A stretch of DNA of 64,000 nucleotides from NCBI RefSeq assembly GCF_003050905.1, contig NZ_QAOT01000007.1; one strand, written 5' to 3'. The notes under the pieces are model-generated. The model made no database searches, had not been told where the DNA came from, and was given only the letters and a program-made list of their open reading frames with translations. Of the stretch, positions 40,469-49,697 are shown piece after piece. The translations under genes were made by a program, and so were the position numbers. The stretch's first letter is position 1. Every line of letters starts with the position of its first letter. The DNA is from Cereibacter_A azotoformans (GTDB taxonomy: Bacteria; Pseudomonadota; Alphaproteobacteria; Rhodobacterales; Rhodobacteraceae).

Positions 40469-40858
40469 TCAGCGGACGATGCCGTGCGTATAGCGGATGG
40501 ACCGGCCGTCCACCTCGGTGCGGTCCATGCGGATGGTCGGCTCGACCTTCGGGCGGTTGACGATGAAGCTCATCGTCACGGTCTCGAAGCCGCGGGTGGA
40601 GTCGAAGGCGTTGATGCGGATGTAGTGGTCCGGGACAGCCTTGCGGCATTCCTCCAGCTCCATCATCACGCCCTTGGGGTCGCGCAGGTCGAACATCGGC
40701 ATCCCCCACATCTCCCAGTAGGTGTTCCGGGGATGGGGCGCGTCGGTGTATTCCAGACTCACGGCCCAGCCGCGCGACAGGCAATATTCCACCTGCGCCG
40801 AGATCTGCTCGTCCGTCAGGTCCGGCAGGAACGAAAAGCAGCCCTGGGTAATGCGCAT
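40469..40858 (-). CDS. cbbS: RubisCO form I (red-type) small subunit
   Basis: 129 residues. The MRITQGCFSFLPDLTDEQIS N-terminus, NTYWEMWGMPMFDLRDPKG and the C-terminal extension after FETVTMSFIVNRP that forms the beta-hairpin are features of red-type (form IC/ID) small subunits. It assembles as L8S8 with CbbL for CO2 fixation in the cytoplasm. It starts 11 bp after the cbbL stop; the hairpin downstream separates it from cbbX. Confidence 0.97.
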   Translation of the reverse strand: MRITQGCFSFLPDLTDEQISAQVEYCLSRGWAVSLEYTDAPHPRNTYWEMWGMPMFDLRDPKGVMMELEECRKAVPDHYIRINAFDSTRGFETVTMSFIVNRPKVEPTIRMDRTEVDGRSIRYTHGIVR

Positions 40859-40869
40859 CGGGTTTCTCC

Positions 40870-42330
40870 TTACATCGAGACCGAGGGGGTCGGCACGAAG
40901 TCCGACGTGTCGGTGGAGGTGTAGTTGAAGGTGATGTTGCCCCAGGTATCGAGGGCGGCCTCCAGCGGCTTGCACCATTTGGCGGCGGCGCGCAGGATCT
41001 CGGGGCCTTCCACGTCGATGTTGCGGCCCTCGTTGCGGGCCAGGACCATCGCTTCCAGCGCCACGCGGTTCGCCGTCGCGCCCGCCTGGATACCCATCGG
41101 GTGCCCGATGGTGCCGCCGCCGAACTGCAGCACCACATCATCGCCAAAGAGGCTCAGCAGCTGGTGCATCTGCCCCGCGTGGATGCCGCCCGAAGCGACC
41201 GGCATGACCTTCTTCAGATCCGCCCAGTCCTGCTCGAAGAAGAGGCCGCGCTGCAGGTCCACCGTGTTGAACGGCTCGCGGCAGACGTTGTAGTAGCCCT
41301 GAACGGTCGGCGGATCGCCCTCCAGCTTGCCCACGGCGGTGCCGCAATGCAGGTGGTCCACGCCCGCCAGCCGCAGCCACTTGGCGATCACGCGGAAGCT
41401 GATCCCGTGGTTCTTCTGCCGGGTGTAGGTGCCGTGGCCCGCGCGGTGCATGTGCAGGATCATGTCGTTCTGCCGGCACCACTCCGAGATCGACTGGATC
41501 GCGGTATAGCCGATGATCAGGTCCACCATCACGATGACCGAGCCCAGCGACTTGGCGAACTCGGCCCGGCGGTACATTTCCTCCATCGTGCCGGCGGTGA
41601 TGTTGAGGTAGTGGCCCTTCACCTCGCCGGTCTGGGCCGAGGCGAGGTTTACCGCCTCCATCACATAGAGGAAGCGGTCGCGCCAATGCATGAAGGGCTG
41701 CGAGTTGATGTTCTCGTCGTCCTTCATGAAGTCGAGGCCACCCTTCAGCCCCTCATAGACCACGCGGCCGTAGTTCTTGCCCGACAGGCCGAGCTTCGGC
41801 TTCGTCGTGGCGCCGAGCAAGGGCTTGCCGAACTTGTCCAGCCGCTCACGTTCCACGATGATGCCGGTCGGCGGGCCCTTGTAGGTCTTCACATAGGCGA
41901 CGGGGAAGCGCATGTCCTCGAGCCGCGCGGCCTTGAGCGGCTTGAAGCTGAAGACGTTGCCGATGATCGAGGCCGTCAGGTTGGCGATCGAGCCTTCCTC
42001 GAACAGGATCAGGTCGTAGGCGACGTAGCAGAAATACTGCCCCGGCGTGCCGGGCACGGGTTCGACCTTGTAGGCCTTGGCGCGGTAGCTGTCGCAGGCG
42101 GTCAGCCGGTCGGTCCAGACCACGGTCCAGGTCGCGGTCGAGCTTTCGCCCGCCACCGCGGCCGCGGCCTCGATCGGGTCCACCCCCTCCTGCGGCGTGA
42201 TGCGGAACAGCGCCAGCACGTCGGTGTCCTTGGGCTGATAGTCCCCGTCCCAATAGCCCATCTGGGCATATTTCAGGACGCCCGCCTTGTAGCGTTCCTT
42301 GCCCTTGATCTCGGTGTTCTTGGTGTCCAT
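40870..42330 (-). CDS. cbbL: RubisCO form IC large subunit
   Basis: 486 residues, the Rhodobacter length. The active-site segments are ATTKPKLGLSGKNYGR near residue 180, GGLDFMKDDEN with the carbamylated Lys near 210, the HMHRAGHGTYTRQKNHG segment near 310, loop 6 HCGTAVGKLEGDP near 345 and QFGGGTIGHPMG near 415. The C-terminal tail SDFVPTPSVSM is the extension that CbbX grips. The start MDTKNTEIKGKERY at 42330 matches the family. It is cotranscribed with cbbA upstream and cbbS downstream. Confidence 0.98.
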   Translation of the reverse strand: MDTKNTEIKGKERYKAGVLKYAQMGYWDGDYQPKDTDVLALFRITPQEGVDPIEAAAAVAGESSTATWTVVWTDRLTACDSYRAKAYKVEPVPGTPGQYFCYVAYDLILFEEGSIANLTASIIGNVFSFKPLKAARLEDMRFPVAYVKTYKGPPTGIIVERERLDKFGKPLLGATTKPKLGLSGKNYGRVVYEGLKGGLDFMKDDENINSQPFMHWRDRFLYVMEAVNLASAQTGEVKGHYLNITAGTMEEMYRRAEFAKSLGSVIVMVDLIIGYTAIQSISEWCRQNDMILHMHRAGHGTYTRQKNHGISFRVIAKWLRLAGVDHLHCGTAVGKLEGDPPTVQGYYNVCREPFNTVDLQRGLFFEQDWADLKKVMPVASGGIHAGQMHQLLSLFGDDVVLQFGGGTIGHPMGIQAGATANRVALEAMVLARNEGRNIDVEGPEILRAAAKWCKPLEAALDTWGNITFNYTSTDTSDFVPTPSVSM

Positions 42331-42344
42331 TTCACTCCCTCCCT

Positions 42345-43424
42345 TCACGCGGCCTTGGCGGTCTGCACCGCCGGATCGAGCGCGCCGCTCGCGTAGCGCT
42401 TCGCCATATCATCCATCGGGATGACGGTGATCTTCGAGGCATTGCCCGCCGTGCCGAACCGCTCGAGACGGTCGCGGACGAGGGTCTCCATCTCCTTCAT
42501 CGCCGGGATGAGGAACTTGCGCGGGTCGAACTCCTTCGGGTTCTCCATCGCCACTTTCCGGAACTGGCCGGTCAGCGCCATCCGGCAGTCGGTGTCGATG
42601 TTGACCTTGCGCACGCCGTGACGGATGCCGCGCTCGATCTCCTCCACCGGGACGCCGTAGGTCTGGGGCATCTCGCCGCCGTAGCGGTTGATCAGGTCCT
42701 GCAGCTCCTGCGGCACCGAGGAGGAGCCGTGCATCACCAGATGCGTGCCGGGCAGGCGCTTGTGGATCTCCTCGATCACGCTCATGGCGAGAATCTCGCC
42801 ATCCGGCTTGCGGCTGAACTTGTAGGCGCCGTGGCTGGTGCCCATCGCGATCGCCAGCGCATCGACCTTCGTCGTCTGCACGAAATCGACCGCCTGATCC
42901 GGGTCGGTCAGCATCTGGCTGTGGTCGAGCTTGCCCTCGGCGCCCGAGCCGTCCTCGGCCTCGGCCTCGCCCTTTTCAAGGCTGCCGAGCACGCCCAGCT
43001 CGCCCTCGACCGAGGCGCCGACCCAGTGGGCGCAGTCGGTGACGCGGCGGGTGATGTCCACGTTGTAGTCGTAGGAGGCCACCGTCTTCATGTCGGCCTG
43101 AAGCGAGCCGTCCATCATCACCGAGGTGAAGCCGTGGCGGATCGCCGAGAGGCAGGTGGCCTCGTTGTTGCCGTGATCCTGATGCAGGCAGATCGGGATC
43201 TGCGGATACATCTCGGCCAGCGCCTCGACCATGTGGCGCAGCATGATGTCGCCGGCATAGCTGCGCGCCCCGCGGCTGGCCTGCAGGATTACGGGCGCGT
43301 CGCAGGCCGCGGCCGCCTTCAGGATCGCCAGACCCTGCTCCATGTTGTTGATGTTGAAGGCGGGCACGCCGCAGCCGCGTTCGGCGGCATGGTCGAGCAA
43401 TTGTCTGAGCGTGATCAGGGCCAT
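42345..43424 (-). CDS. cbbA: Class II fructose-1,6-bisphosphate / sedoheptulose-1,7-bisphosphate aldolase
   Basis: 359 residues, Zn-dependent aldolase condensing dihydroxyacetone phosphate with glyceraldehyde-3-phosphate or erythrose-4-phosphate in the Calvin cycle. PAFNINNMEQGLAIL at the N-terminus, the zinc and catalytic region ICLHQDHGNNEATCLSAI near residue 80, a GSLEKGEAEAEDGSGAEG acidic loop, and GTSHGAYKF and HGSSSVP with zinc His residues are all present. It is followed by cbbL within 14 bp and preceded by a 150-bp repeat-rich spacer after cbbP. Confidence 0.96.
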   Translation of the reverse strand: MALITLRQLLDHAAERGCGVPAFNINNMEQGLAILKAAAACDAPVILQASRGARSYAGDIMLRHMVEALAEMYPQIPICLHQDHGNNEATCLSAIRHGFTSVMMDGSLQADMKTVASYDYNVDITRRVTDCAHWVGASVEGELGVLGSLEKGEAEAEDGSGAEGKLDHSQMLTDPDQAVDFVQTTKVDALAIAMGTSHGAYKFSRKPDGEILAMSVIEEIHKRLPGTHLVMHGSSSVPQELQDLINRYGGEMPQTYGVPVEEIERGIRHGVRKVNIDTDCRMALTGQFRKVAMENPKEFDPRKFLIPAMKEMETLVRDRLERFGTAGNASKITVIPMDDMAKRYASGALDPAVQTAKAA

Positions 43425-43437
43425 GGTTTCCTCCCGG

Positions 43438-43538
43438 GCGTCAGGTCAGTTCAGGCGTATGAAGTCGGGTCGGGTCAGGTCGGATCGCGTCCGGCCCGAG
43501 GGTGCGGGCCGGGGAAGGTCGGTCTCGGTCAGGTCAGG
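43438..43538. repeat. Degenerate GGTCA/GGTCG pentamer repeats between cbbP and cbbA
   Basis: The 150-bp spacer (43425-43574) is built largely from repeats of GGTCA or GGTCG, for example GTCAGGTCAG at 43440-43449, GTCGGGTCGGGTCAGGTCGG at 43464-43483 and GGTCAGGTCAGG at 43527-43538. On the transcribed strand this reads as TGACC tandems. No open reading frame is convincing. Confidence 0.75.
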
Positions 43539-43574
43539 CCGCGGCGGTTCGGGATCGGGGGCCGCGGGGCAGGG

Positions 43575-44447
43575 TCAGGCCACCTTGCTTTCGCGCACGA
43601 GGCGCTCGATCAGCGGCGTGAGGATCAGTTGCATCGCCAGATCCAGCTTGTTGCCGGGCACCACGATCGAGTTCGCCCGGCTCATCCACGAGCCGTGGAT
43701 CATCGAGGTCAGGTAGGGGAAGTCGATGCCGCGCGGATTGCGGAAGCGGATCACCACCACGCTCTCGTCGGCCGTGGGGATCCAGCGCGCGATGAACGGG
43801 TTCGAAGTGTCCACCACCGGCACGCGCTGGAAGTTGATGTCGGTCTGCGAGAACTGCGGCACGATGCAATGCACATAGGCGTGCATCCGGCGCAGGATCA
43901 CATCCGTCACCGCCTCTGTCGTATAGCCGCGGGTGGCGCGGTCGCGGTGGATCTTCTGGATCCATTCAAGGTTGATGACCGGCACCACCCCGATCTTCAG
44001 ATCGGCGAGCCCGGCGATGTTGACCTCGCTGTTGACCACCGCCCCGTGCAACCCCTCGTAGAACAGGAGGTGGCTGTCGGGATCAAGGTCGCGCCATTCG
44101 GTGAAATTGCCCGGCGCCACGCCCGTCCGGGCCGCTTCGGCATCGTCATGCACATAGGTGCGGGTGCGGCCGCGCCCCGTGTCGCCATATTCGCGTAAGA
44201 CCCGTTCCAGCTCCTGCAGCTCGTTGGCTTCATAGGAGAAGTGCGAGAAGGTGGCGTCGCCCGCCGCGTAGCGGCGCTCGAGTTCGGCCTTCATGTCGGC
44301 ACGGTTGAAGCGGTGGAAGGCATCGCCCTCGATCGAGACCGCCTTGACCCCTTCGCGCCGGAAGATCTGGTCGAACGTGTGCTTCACGGTCGAGGTGCCC
44401 GCGCCGGACGAGCCCGTGACCGAGATGATGGGATGTTTCTTGCTCAT
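43575..44447 (-). CDS. cbbP: Phosphoribulokinase
   Basis: ATP-dependent phosphorylation of ribulose-5-phosphate to the RubisCO substrate. 290 residues, the bacterial octameric form. The P-loop is GSSGAGTSTVKHTFDQIF (residues 12-29), and HRFNRADMK and the LFYEGLHGAVV region near residue 130 carry substrate Arg and catalytic acid. The C-terminal half VVVIRFRNPRGIDFPYL matches Rhodobacter PRK, which is NADH-activated. It starts 6 bp after cbbF. Confidence 0.97.
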   Translation of the reverse strand: MSKKHPIISVTGSSGAGTSTVKHTFDQIFRREGVKAVSIEGDAFHRFNRADMKAELERRYAAGDATFSHFSYEANELQELERVLREYGDTGRGRTRTYVHDDAEAARTGVAPGNFTEWRDLDPDSHLLFYEGLHGAVVNSEVNIAGLADLKIGVVPVINLEWIQKIHRDRATRGYTTEAVTDVILRRMHAYVHCIVPQFSQTDINFQRVPVVDTSNPFIARWIPTADESVVVIRFRNPRGIDFPYLTSMIHGSWMSRANSIVVPGNKLDLAMQLILTPLIERLVRESKVA

Positions 44448-44453
44448 GGTGGT

Positions 44454-45455
44454 TCAGCTCCGGAACAGGCCGCGATTGCCGAAGAGGGCCGACGTCTCCT
44501 GCTCCGGCAGGTCATGGTAGGCCGTGATGCGGGCCACCTTCTCGGCCGACCCGAAGATGAAGGGCGTGCGCGCGTGAAGGCGCGCGGGCGTCTGGCCGAG
44601 GATCGGGTTCTCGCCGTCCGTGGCGCCGCCGCCCGCCTGGGTGATGACGAAGGCGATGGGCGCGCATTCGTAGAGGTAGCGCAGCCGCCCCTGTTCATAG
44701 CCCTTGCGGCCGTCGCGCGGATAGAGGAACACGCCGCCCCGCGCGAGGATGCGGTGGGTCTCGGCCACCAGCGAGGCCAGCCAGCGCATGTTGAAGTTGC
44801 GCCCGCGCGGACCTTCGGTGCCGGCCACGCAATCGTCGATGTAGGCGCGGATCGGCTTCGACCAGTGGCGGTAGTTCGAGGCGTTGATCGCGAATTCCGT
44901 CGAGGTGGGCGGCACCTTCACGGCGCGGTCCACCAGCACGAAGCTGCGGCTGCCGGGATCGAGGACATATTTCTGCGTTCCCTGGCCAAAGCTGACCATC
45001 AGGCAGACCTGCGGGCCGTAGATGATGTAGCCGCCGGCGATCAGATCGGACCCGGGCCGCAGGAAGCTTGTCTCGGCGGTGGCGGCCGCGGGCCAGATGG
45101 CGAAGATCGTGCCGACCGACAGGTTGGTGTCGATGTTGGACGAGCCGTCCAGCGGATCGATCGCCAGGGCGAGCGTGCCGGCCTCGTTCAGCGTGACGGC
45201 CTCCTCCTGCTCTTCCGAGGCGTAGAACCTGACGGCGGAACCGTCGAGCGCCGCCCGGAACGCGTCGTCGGCGATCACGTCGAGCGCCTTCTGCCCGTCG
45301 CCGTCGGTGTTGGTTCCGCAGAGGCCGGCCAGATCCTCGTCAATCCCGCCCCGGGCGATCCGGGTCGCAACCTCGATCGCGACCGAACCGAGGCGATCCA
45401 TCACGTCCTGCAGGTCGGCCGGTATGGCGTCGGGATGGGTGGCAAAGGGCTTCAC
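44454..45455 (-). CDS. cbbF: Fructose-1,6-bisphosphatase class 1 (CbbF)
   Basis: Hydrolyses fructose-1,6-bisphosphate (and probably sedoheptulose-1,7-bisphosphate) in the Calvin cycle. 333 residues. Metal and phosphate motifs are SEEQEEAVTL near residue 80, AIDPLDGSSNIDTNLSVGTI near 103, the GTQKYVLDPGS region and LYPRDGRKGYEQGRLRYLYE near 250. I chose the GTG at 45455 because GGAGGAG lies seven bases upstream; a start at 45494 would add 13 residues without such a site. First gene of the cbb operon, divergent from cbbR. Confidence 0.95.
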   Translation of the reverse strand: MKPFATHPDAIPADLQDVMDRLGSVAIEVATRIARGGIDEDLAGLCGTNTDGDGQKALDVIADDAFRAALDGSAVRFYASEEQEEAVTLNEAGTLALAIDPLDGSSNIDTNLSVGTIFAIWPAAATAETSFLRPGSDLIAGGYIIYGPQVCLMVSFGQGTQKYVLDPGSRSFVLVDRAVKVPPTSTEFAINASNYRHWSKPIRAYIDDCVAGTEGPRGRNFNMRWLASLVAETHRILARGGVFLYPRDGRKGYEQGRLRYLYECAPIAFVITQAGGGATDGENPILGQTPARLHARTPFIFGSAEKVARITAYHDLPEQETSALFGNRGLFRS

Positions 45456-45546
45456 TTGCGTCTCCTCCACGGGTCGATCCGAAGCTTGCCTCAAGCCGGA
45501 TTTTATGGAATTTAATAAGACTGAAGTAATCTTTCAGAAAAGCGAA
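45456..45546. promoter_or_regulatory. cbbF/cbbR divergent promoter and CbbR operator region
   Basis: The 91-bp gap is AT-rich and holds TTAT-N8-ATAA (45503-45518) and further T-N11-A type half-palindromes expected for a LysR regulator. It must contain the cbbI operon promoter and the cbbR promoter. An ATG at 45505 could extend cbbR into this region. Confidence 0.7.
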
Positions 45547-46485
45547 ATGGTCCGCCTCGACGCCATCACATTGAAGCAGCTTCGGGCCCTGTCTGCGGTG
45601 ACGGACTGTGCCTCACTGACGGGTGGCGCCTTGCGGCTTGGGCTGACGCCTCCGGCAATCCACAGCCAGATCAAGAACTTGGAGGAGGCCTTCGGCGTGC
45701 CGCTGCTGCACCGCCCGCCCGAGGCCGGAGCTTTCACCCCGACTCTCGCGGGAATCACCGTGCTCGAGGCGGCGCAGCGGATCGAGGTCGTTCTGTCGCA
45801 GTGCTCATACCAAGTGATGGCGGTCAGCGAGGGGCGCGCGGGTCAGGTGACGCTGGGCGTGGTCTCGACCGGGCGCTACTTCGCGCCGCGGCTGGTCAAG
45901 ATGCTGAGCCTCGCCTGTCCCGAGATCCGAATCGCGCTCCGGGTGGGCAATCGCGAGCAGCTGATCGACGATCTGGCGCGGCATGTGGTGGATCTGGCCA
46001 TCATGGGTCGCCCGCCTCGCCAGCCCGAGGTGGCATCCGTGGCGCTGGGCATCCACCCGCATGGCATTGTGGCCCCGCCCGACCATCCGCTCGCGGGTCT
46101 GGCCGAGGTGCCGGTCCAGGATCTGCTGGCTCAGACCTTCCTTGCCCGCGAGGAGGGGTCGGGGACGAGGCTTCTGATGTCGCGCTATCTCGACCGTCTG
46201 GGCGATGGTCAGGTGGTGGACCTGATCGACATGGACTCGAACGAGACCATCAAGCAGTCGGTCATCGCGGGCCTCGGGATCGCCTTCATGTCGCTGCATG
46301 TGGTGATGGACGAGCTGCGTTTCGGCCAGCTCGTGCAGCTCGCGGCGCCGGGCCTGCCGATCGAGCGTCACTGGTTCCTTGTCCATCCCGTCGATCGTCA
46401 GCTCAGCCCGGCGGCGCAGAGGTTGCAGGAAGAGATCGCACGACTGAAGGGCGCCTACCTGCCGGGGGCGCCGGTGCAGCCCTGA
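45547..46485 (+). CDS. cbbR: CbbR LysR-type activator of the cbb operon
   Basis: 312 residues. The N-terminal HTH LKQLRALSAVTDCASLTGGA with LTPPAIHSQIKNLEEAFGVP is followed by a two-lobed effector domain (VTLGVVSTGRYFAPRLVKML; DSNETIKQSVIAGLGIAFMS) typical of CbbR, which senses RuBP and other metabolites. It is divergent from cbbF, the usual arrangement. ATG 45547 gives the normal length; the in-frame ATG at 45505 would add 14 residues with poor family fit. It converges on livF with a 7-bp gap. Confidence 0.94.
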   Translation: MVRLDAITLKQLRALSAVTDCASLTGGALRLGLTPPAIHSQIKNLEEAFGVPLLHRPPEAGAFTPTLAGITVLEAAQRIEVVLSQCSYQVMAVSEGRAGQVTLGVVSTGRYFAPRLVKMLSLACPEIRIALRVGNREQLIDDLARHVVDLAIMGRPPRQPEVASVALGIHPHGIVAPPDHPLAGLAEVPVQDLLAQTFLAREEGSGTRLLMSRYLDRLGDGQVVDLIDMDSNETIKQSVIAGLGIAFMSLHVVMDELRFGQLVQLAAPGLPIERHWFLVHPVDRQLSPAAQRLQEEIARLKGAYLPGAPVQP

Positions 46486-46492
46486 CGGCTCT

Positions 46493-47188
<696 letters not shown>

Positions 47189-47189
47189 C

Positions 47190-47891
47190 TCAGCCTCCGA
47201 GATAGGCGGCCTGCACCGCGCGGTCGGCCCGGATCCCGGCGGGCGTGCCCTGCGCCAGAACCCGGCCGTTGTTCAGCACCGTGATGCGCTCGGCAAGGTC
47301 CATCACCACCTCCATGTTGTGCTCGATCAGAAGCACCGTGACCCTGGGCACCAGCCCCCGCACCAGGGTCTTGAACCCCTCGATCTCGCCCGCAGCCAGA
47401 CCTTGCGTCGGCTCGTCGAGGATCAGCAGGCGCGGCTCGAGCGCGAGGCCCATCGCGATCTCCAGGAGGCGCTGATGCCCGTAAGAGAGGGCACCCGCCA
47501 TCCGGTCCGCCTCGGCCTCGAGCCCCACTCGCGCCAGCGCGGCCCCCGTCGCGGCGGCCAGATTGCGGGCGCCCGCGCGCTGCACGGCCAGCGCCACATT
47601 GTCGAAGGTCGTGAGGCGCGGAAAGACCGAGGTGATCTGGAAGGCATAGGCGATGCCGCAGCGCACCCGCGCGTGGGCGGGCAGGCGCGTGATGTCGCGC
47701 CCGTCGAAGCGGATCGTGCCCTCCTGCGCCGGGATCCGGCCGGACAGAAGCCCCACCAGCGTGGACTTGCCCGCCCCGTTCGGCCCGATCAGCGCGTGGA
47801 TCTCACCGGGCGCGAGGTCGAAATCCACCCCGTCGATCGCGCGAAGGCCACCGAAATGGCGCACGAGACCACGGGCCTCGAGGAGGCTCAT
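47190..47891 (-). CDS. Branched-chain amino acid-type ABC transporter ATPase (LivG)
   Basis: 233 residues. Walker A GPNGAGKSTL at residues 37-46, the LivG-specific loop ITRLPAHARVRCGIAYAFQI, signature LSYGHQRLLEIAMGL and Walker B LLILDEPTQGLA. It pairs with LivF below the membrane. Its start overlaps the livM stop (ATGA at 47888-47891). Confidence 0.92.
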   Translation of the reverse strand: MSLLEARGLVRHFGGLRAIDGVDFDLAPGEIHALIGPNGAGKSTLVGLLSGRIPAQEGTIRFDGRDITRLPAHARVRCGIAYAFQITSVFPRLTTFDNVALAVQRAGARNLAAATGAALARVGLEAEADRMAGALSYGHQRLLEIAMGLALEPRLLILDEPTQGLAAGEIEGFKTLVRGLVPRVTVLLIEHNMEVVMDLAERITVLNNGRVLAQGTPAGIRADRAVQAAYLGG

Positions 47892-48820
47892 GGCAATCTC
47901 CGCATTGCATGGTCGCGCACGAGGCCCAGCAGGCCGCGCGGCGCAAAGAGGACAAGCAGGATCAGCACCGCGCCCACCACGAACTGCGAGGCGGTGGTGA
48001 CGGACGAGGCCCAGTCGATGAGGTAGAACATCAGCGCCGTGCCCAGGAGTGGACCCAGAACGGTGCCCGCTCCGCCGAGAAGCACCCAGATCAGCGGCAG
48101 GATCGAATACTGGATCGAGGCGAACGAGCCGCCGACATAGCCGAACATCAGCCCATAGGTGGCCCCCGCCGCCCCCGAGATGAGTCCCGAGAGTGCGAGG
48201 GCGAAGAGCTTCGCGCGGAAGGTGTCATAGCCCAGCATCCGGGTGCGCTCCTCGTTCTCGCGCACCGCGACCAGCACCCGGCCGGTGCGCGAACGGGCCA
48301 GCGCGAGGCAGCCGAGCATCGCGGCCCCGAACAGCAGGAAGGCCGCGGTGTAGCGCGTCGCAGGGTCGGCGAGGTCGAAGGCCCCGATCCGCCGGGCCGC
48401 GCCCGACAGCGTGAAGCCCTCATCCCCGCCGGTGAAGCGCCCCCAGTAGAGAATGGCCAGGTGGAACGCCTGCGCGAACATGAGCGTCACGATCATGAAG
48501 GCCGGCCCCGCCGTCCTCAGCGCGAGCAGCCCCACGGCTGCGGCCAGCGCCCCTCCCGCAAGGGGCCCGGCCACCAGCGCCAGCCACGGCTGCCAGCCGC
48601 CCTGATCCACCAGAAGCCCCGTCGCATACATGCCCCCCGCAAAGAAGAGCGCGTGGCCCAGCGACAGGAGGCCGGAGTAGCCGAAGGCGATGTTGAACCC
48701 GATCGCGTAGGTCGCGAGGACCATAATCCGGGCCGCGTTGGTGTGATGGTAGGCCGGCAGCACGAACTGGAGCGCGGCCAGCACCGCCAGAACGGCCAGA
48801 TGAAGGGCGATCATCCTCAT
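47888..48820 (-). CDS. Branched-chain amino acid-type ABC permease (LivM)
   Basis: 310 residues with about eight to ten membrane helices. The LivM motif AFGYSGLLSLGHALFFAGGM near residue 45 and the GYDTFRAKLFALALSGLISG coupling loop near 200 identify it. ATG 48820 overlaps the livH stop; an ATG two codons later is possible. The open frame upstream is not used. Confidence 0.93.
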   Translation of the reverse strand: MRMIALHLAVLAVLAALQFVLPAYHHTNAARIMVLATYAIGFNIAFGYSGLLSLGHALFFAGGMYATGLLVDQGGWQPWLALVAGPLAGGALAAAVGLLALRTAGPAFMIVTLMFAQAFHLAILYWGRFTGGDEGFTLSGAARRIGAFDLADPATRYTAAFLLFGAAMLGCLALARSRTGRVLVAVRENEERTRMLGYDTFRAKLFALALSGLISGAAGATYGLMFGYVGGSFASIQYSILPLIWVLLGGAGTVLGPLLGTALMFYLIDWASSVTTASQFVVGAVLILLVLFAPRGLLGLVRDHAMRRLP

Positions 48821-49695
48821 GCGCGGGCACCGAACAGGCCCTGCGGGCGGAAGACCAGCACCAGCGCCACGAGAAGCGTGGCGAGGATCTTGGCCAGCGT
48901 CGGCTCGAAGAAGGTCGAGATCACCCCGTCGGACAGGCCGATCAGCAGCGCCGCGACCAGCGTGCCCCGCAGCGAGCCGAGGCCCCCGATCACCACGACG
49001 ATGAAGGACAGCAGCAGCGGGTCGCCTCCCATCAGGTAATGGGCCTGCTGGATCGGCACGATCAGCACGGCGGCGATGGCCGCAAGGCCCGCGCCGAGCG
49101 CGAAGGTGGCCGCATAGACACGATCCACGTCGATGCCGAAGGCCGTCGCGGTCTCGCGGTCCACCTGCGTCGCCCGCATCACGAGGCCGATCCGGCTCCG
49201 CGACAGGAGAAGCCACAGGCCCGCCAGAACCGCGCCCGCCGCCCCGATCACGAAAAGCTTGTAGCCCGACCAGCCGAACCACGGCAGTTGCAGCCGCGCC
49301 TCGAAGGGCGGCGGAACGGGCCGCGCCTCGGGGCCATAGAGGCTGAGCGCCGCCTGTTGCAGGATGTAGAGCAGCCCGATGGTCGCGATGATCGTGGCCT
49401 CGGGCTCGTAGGCGAGGCGCTTCAGCACCAGCCCGTCGGCCAGCGCCGCAAGCCCGGCCACCAGAAGCGGGCAGGCCACCAGTGCCACGGCAAAGGCCAG
49501 GCCCGGCGGTCCCGGCACCCATTGGCTCACGAACCAGGCGGCGACCGCGCCCAGCATGAAGAACTCGCCATGGGCCACGTTCACCACCCGCATCACGCCG
49601 AAGACGAGGCTCAGCCCCGAGGCCGTCAGCGCGAGCACCGCCGCGCCGACCAGCCCCTCCATCACCGCGAGAAGCAGGAAGGGTCCGAACTCCAT
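48817..49695 (-). CDS. Branched-chain amino acid-type ABC permease (LivH)
   Basis: 292 residues, about eight membrane helices. LTASGLSLVFGVMRVVNVAH (residues 25-44) is the LivH signature; RATQVDRETATAFGIDVDRV is the cytoplasmic coupling loop; VIGGLGSLRGTLVAALLIGL is also typical. The start at 49695 lies two bases after the binding-protein stop. It forms the channel with LivM. Confidence 0.93.
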   Translation of the reverse strand: MEFGPFLLLAVMEGLVGAAVLALTASGLSLVFGVMRVVNVAHGEFFMLGAVAAWFVSQWVPGPPGLAFAVALVACPLLVAGLAALADGLVLKRLAYEPEATIIATIGLLYILQQAALSLYGPEARPVPPPFEARLQLPWFGWSGYKLFVIGAAGAVLAGLWLLLSRSRIGLVMRATQVDRETATAFGIDVDRVYAATFALGAGLAAIAAVLIVPIQQAHYLMGGDPLLLSFIVVVIGGLGSLRGTLVAALLIGLSDGVISTFFEPTLAKILATLLVALVLVFRPQGLFGARA

Positions 49696-49697
49696 CC

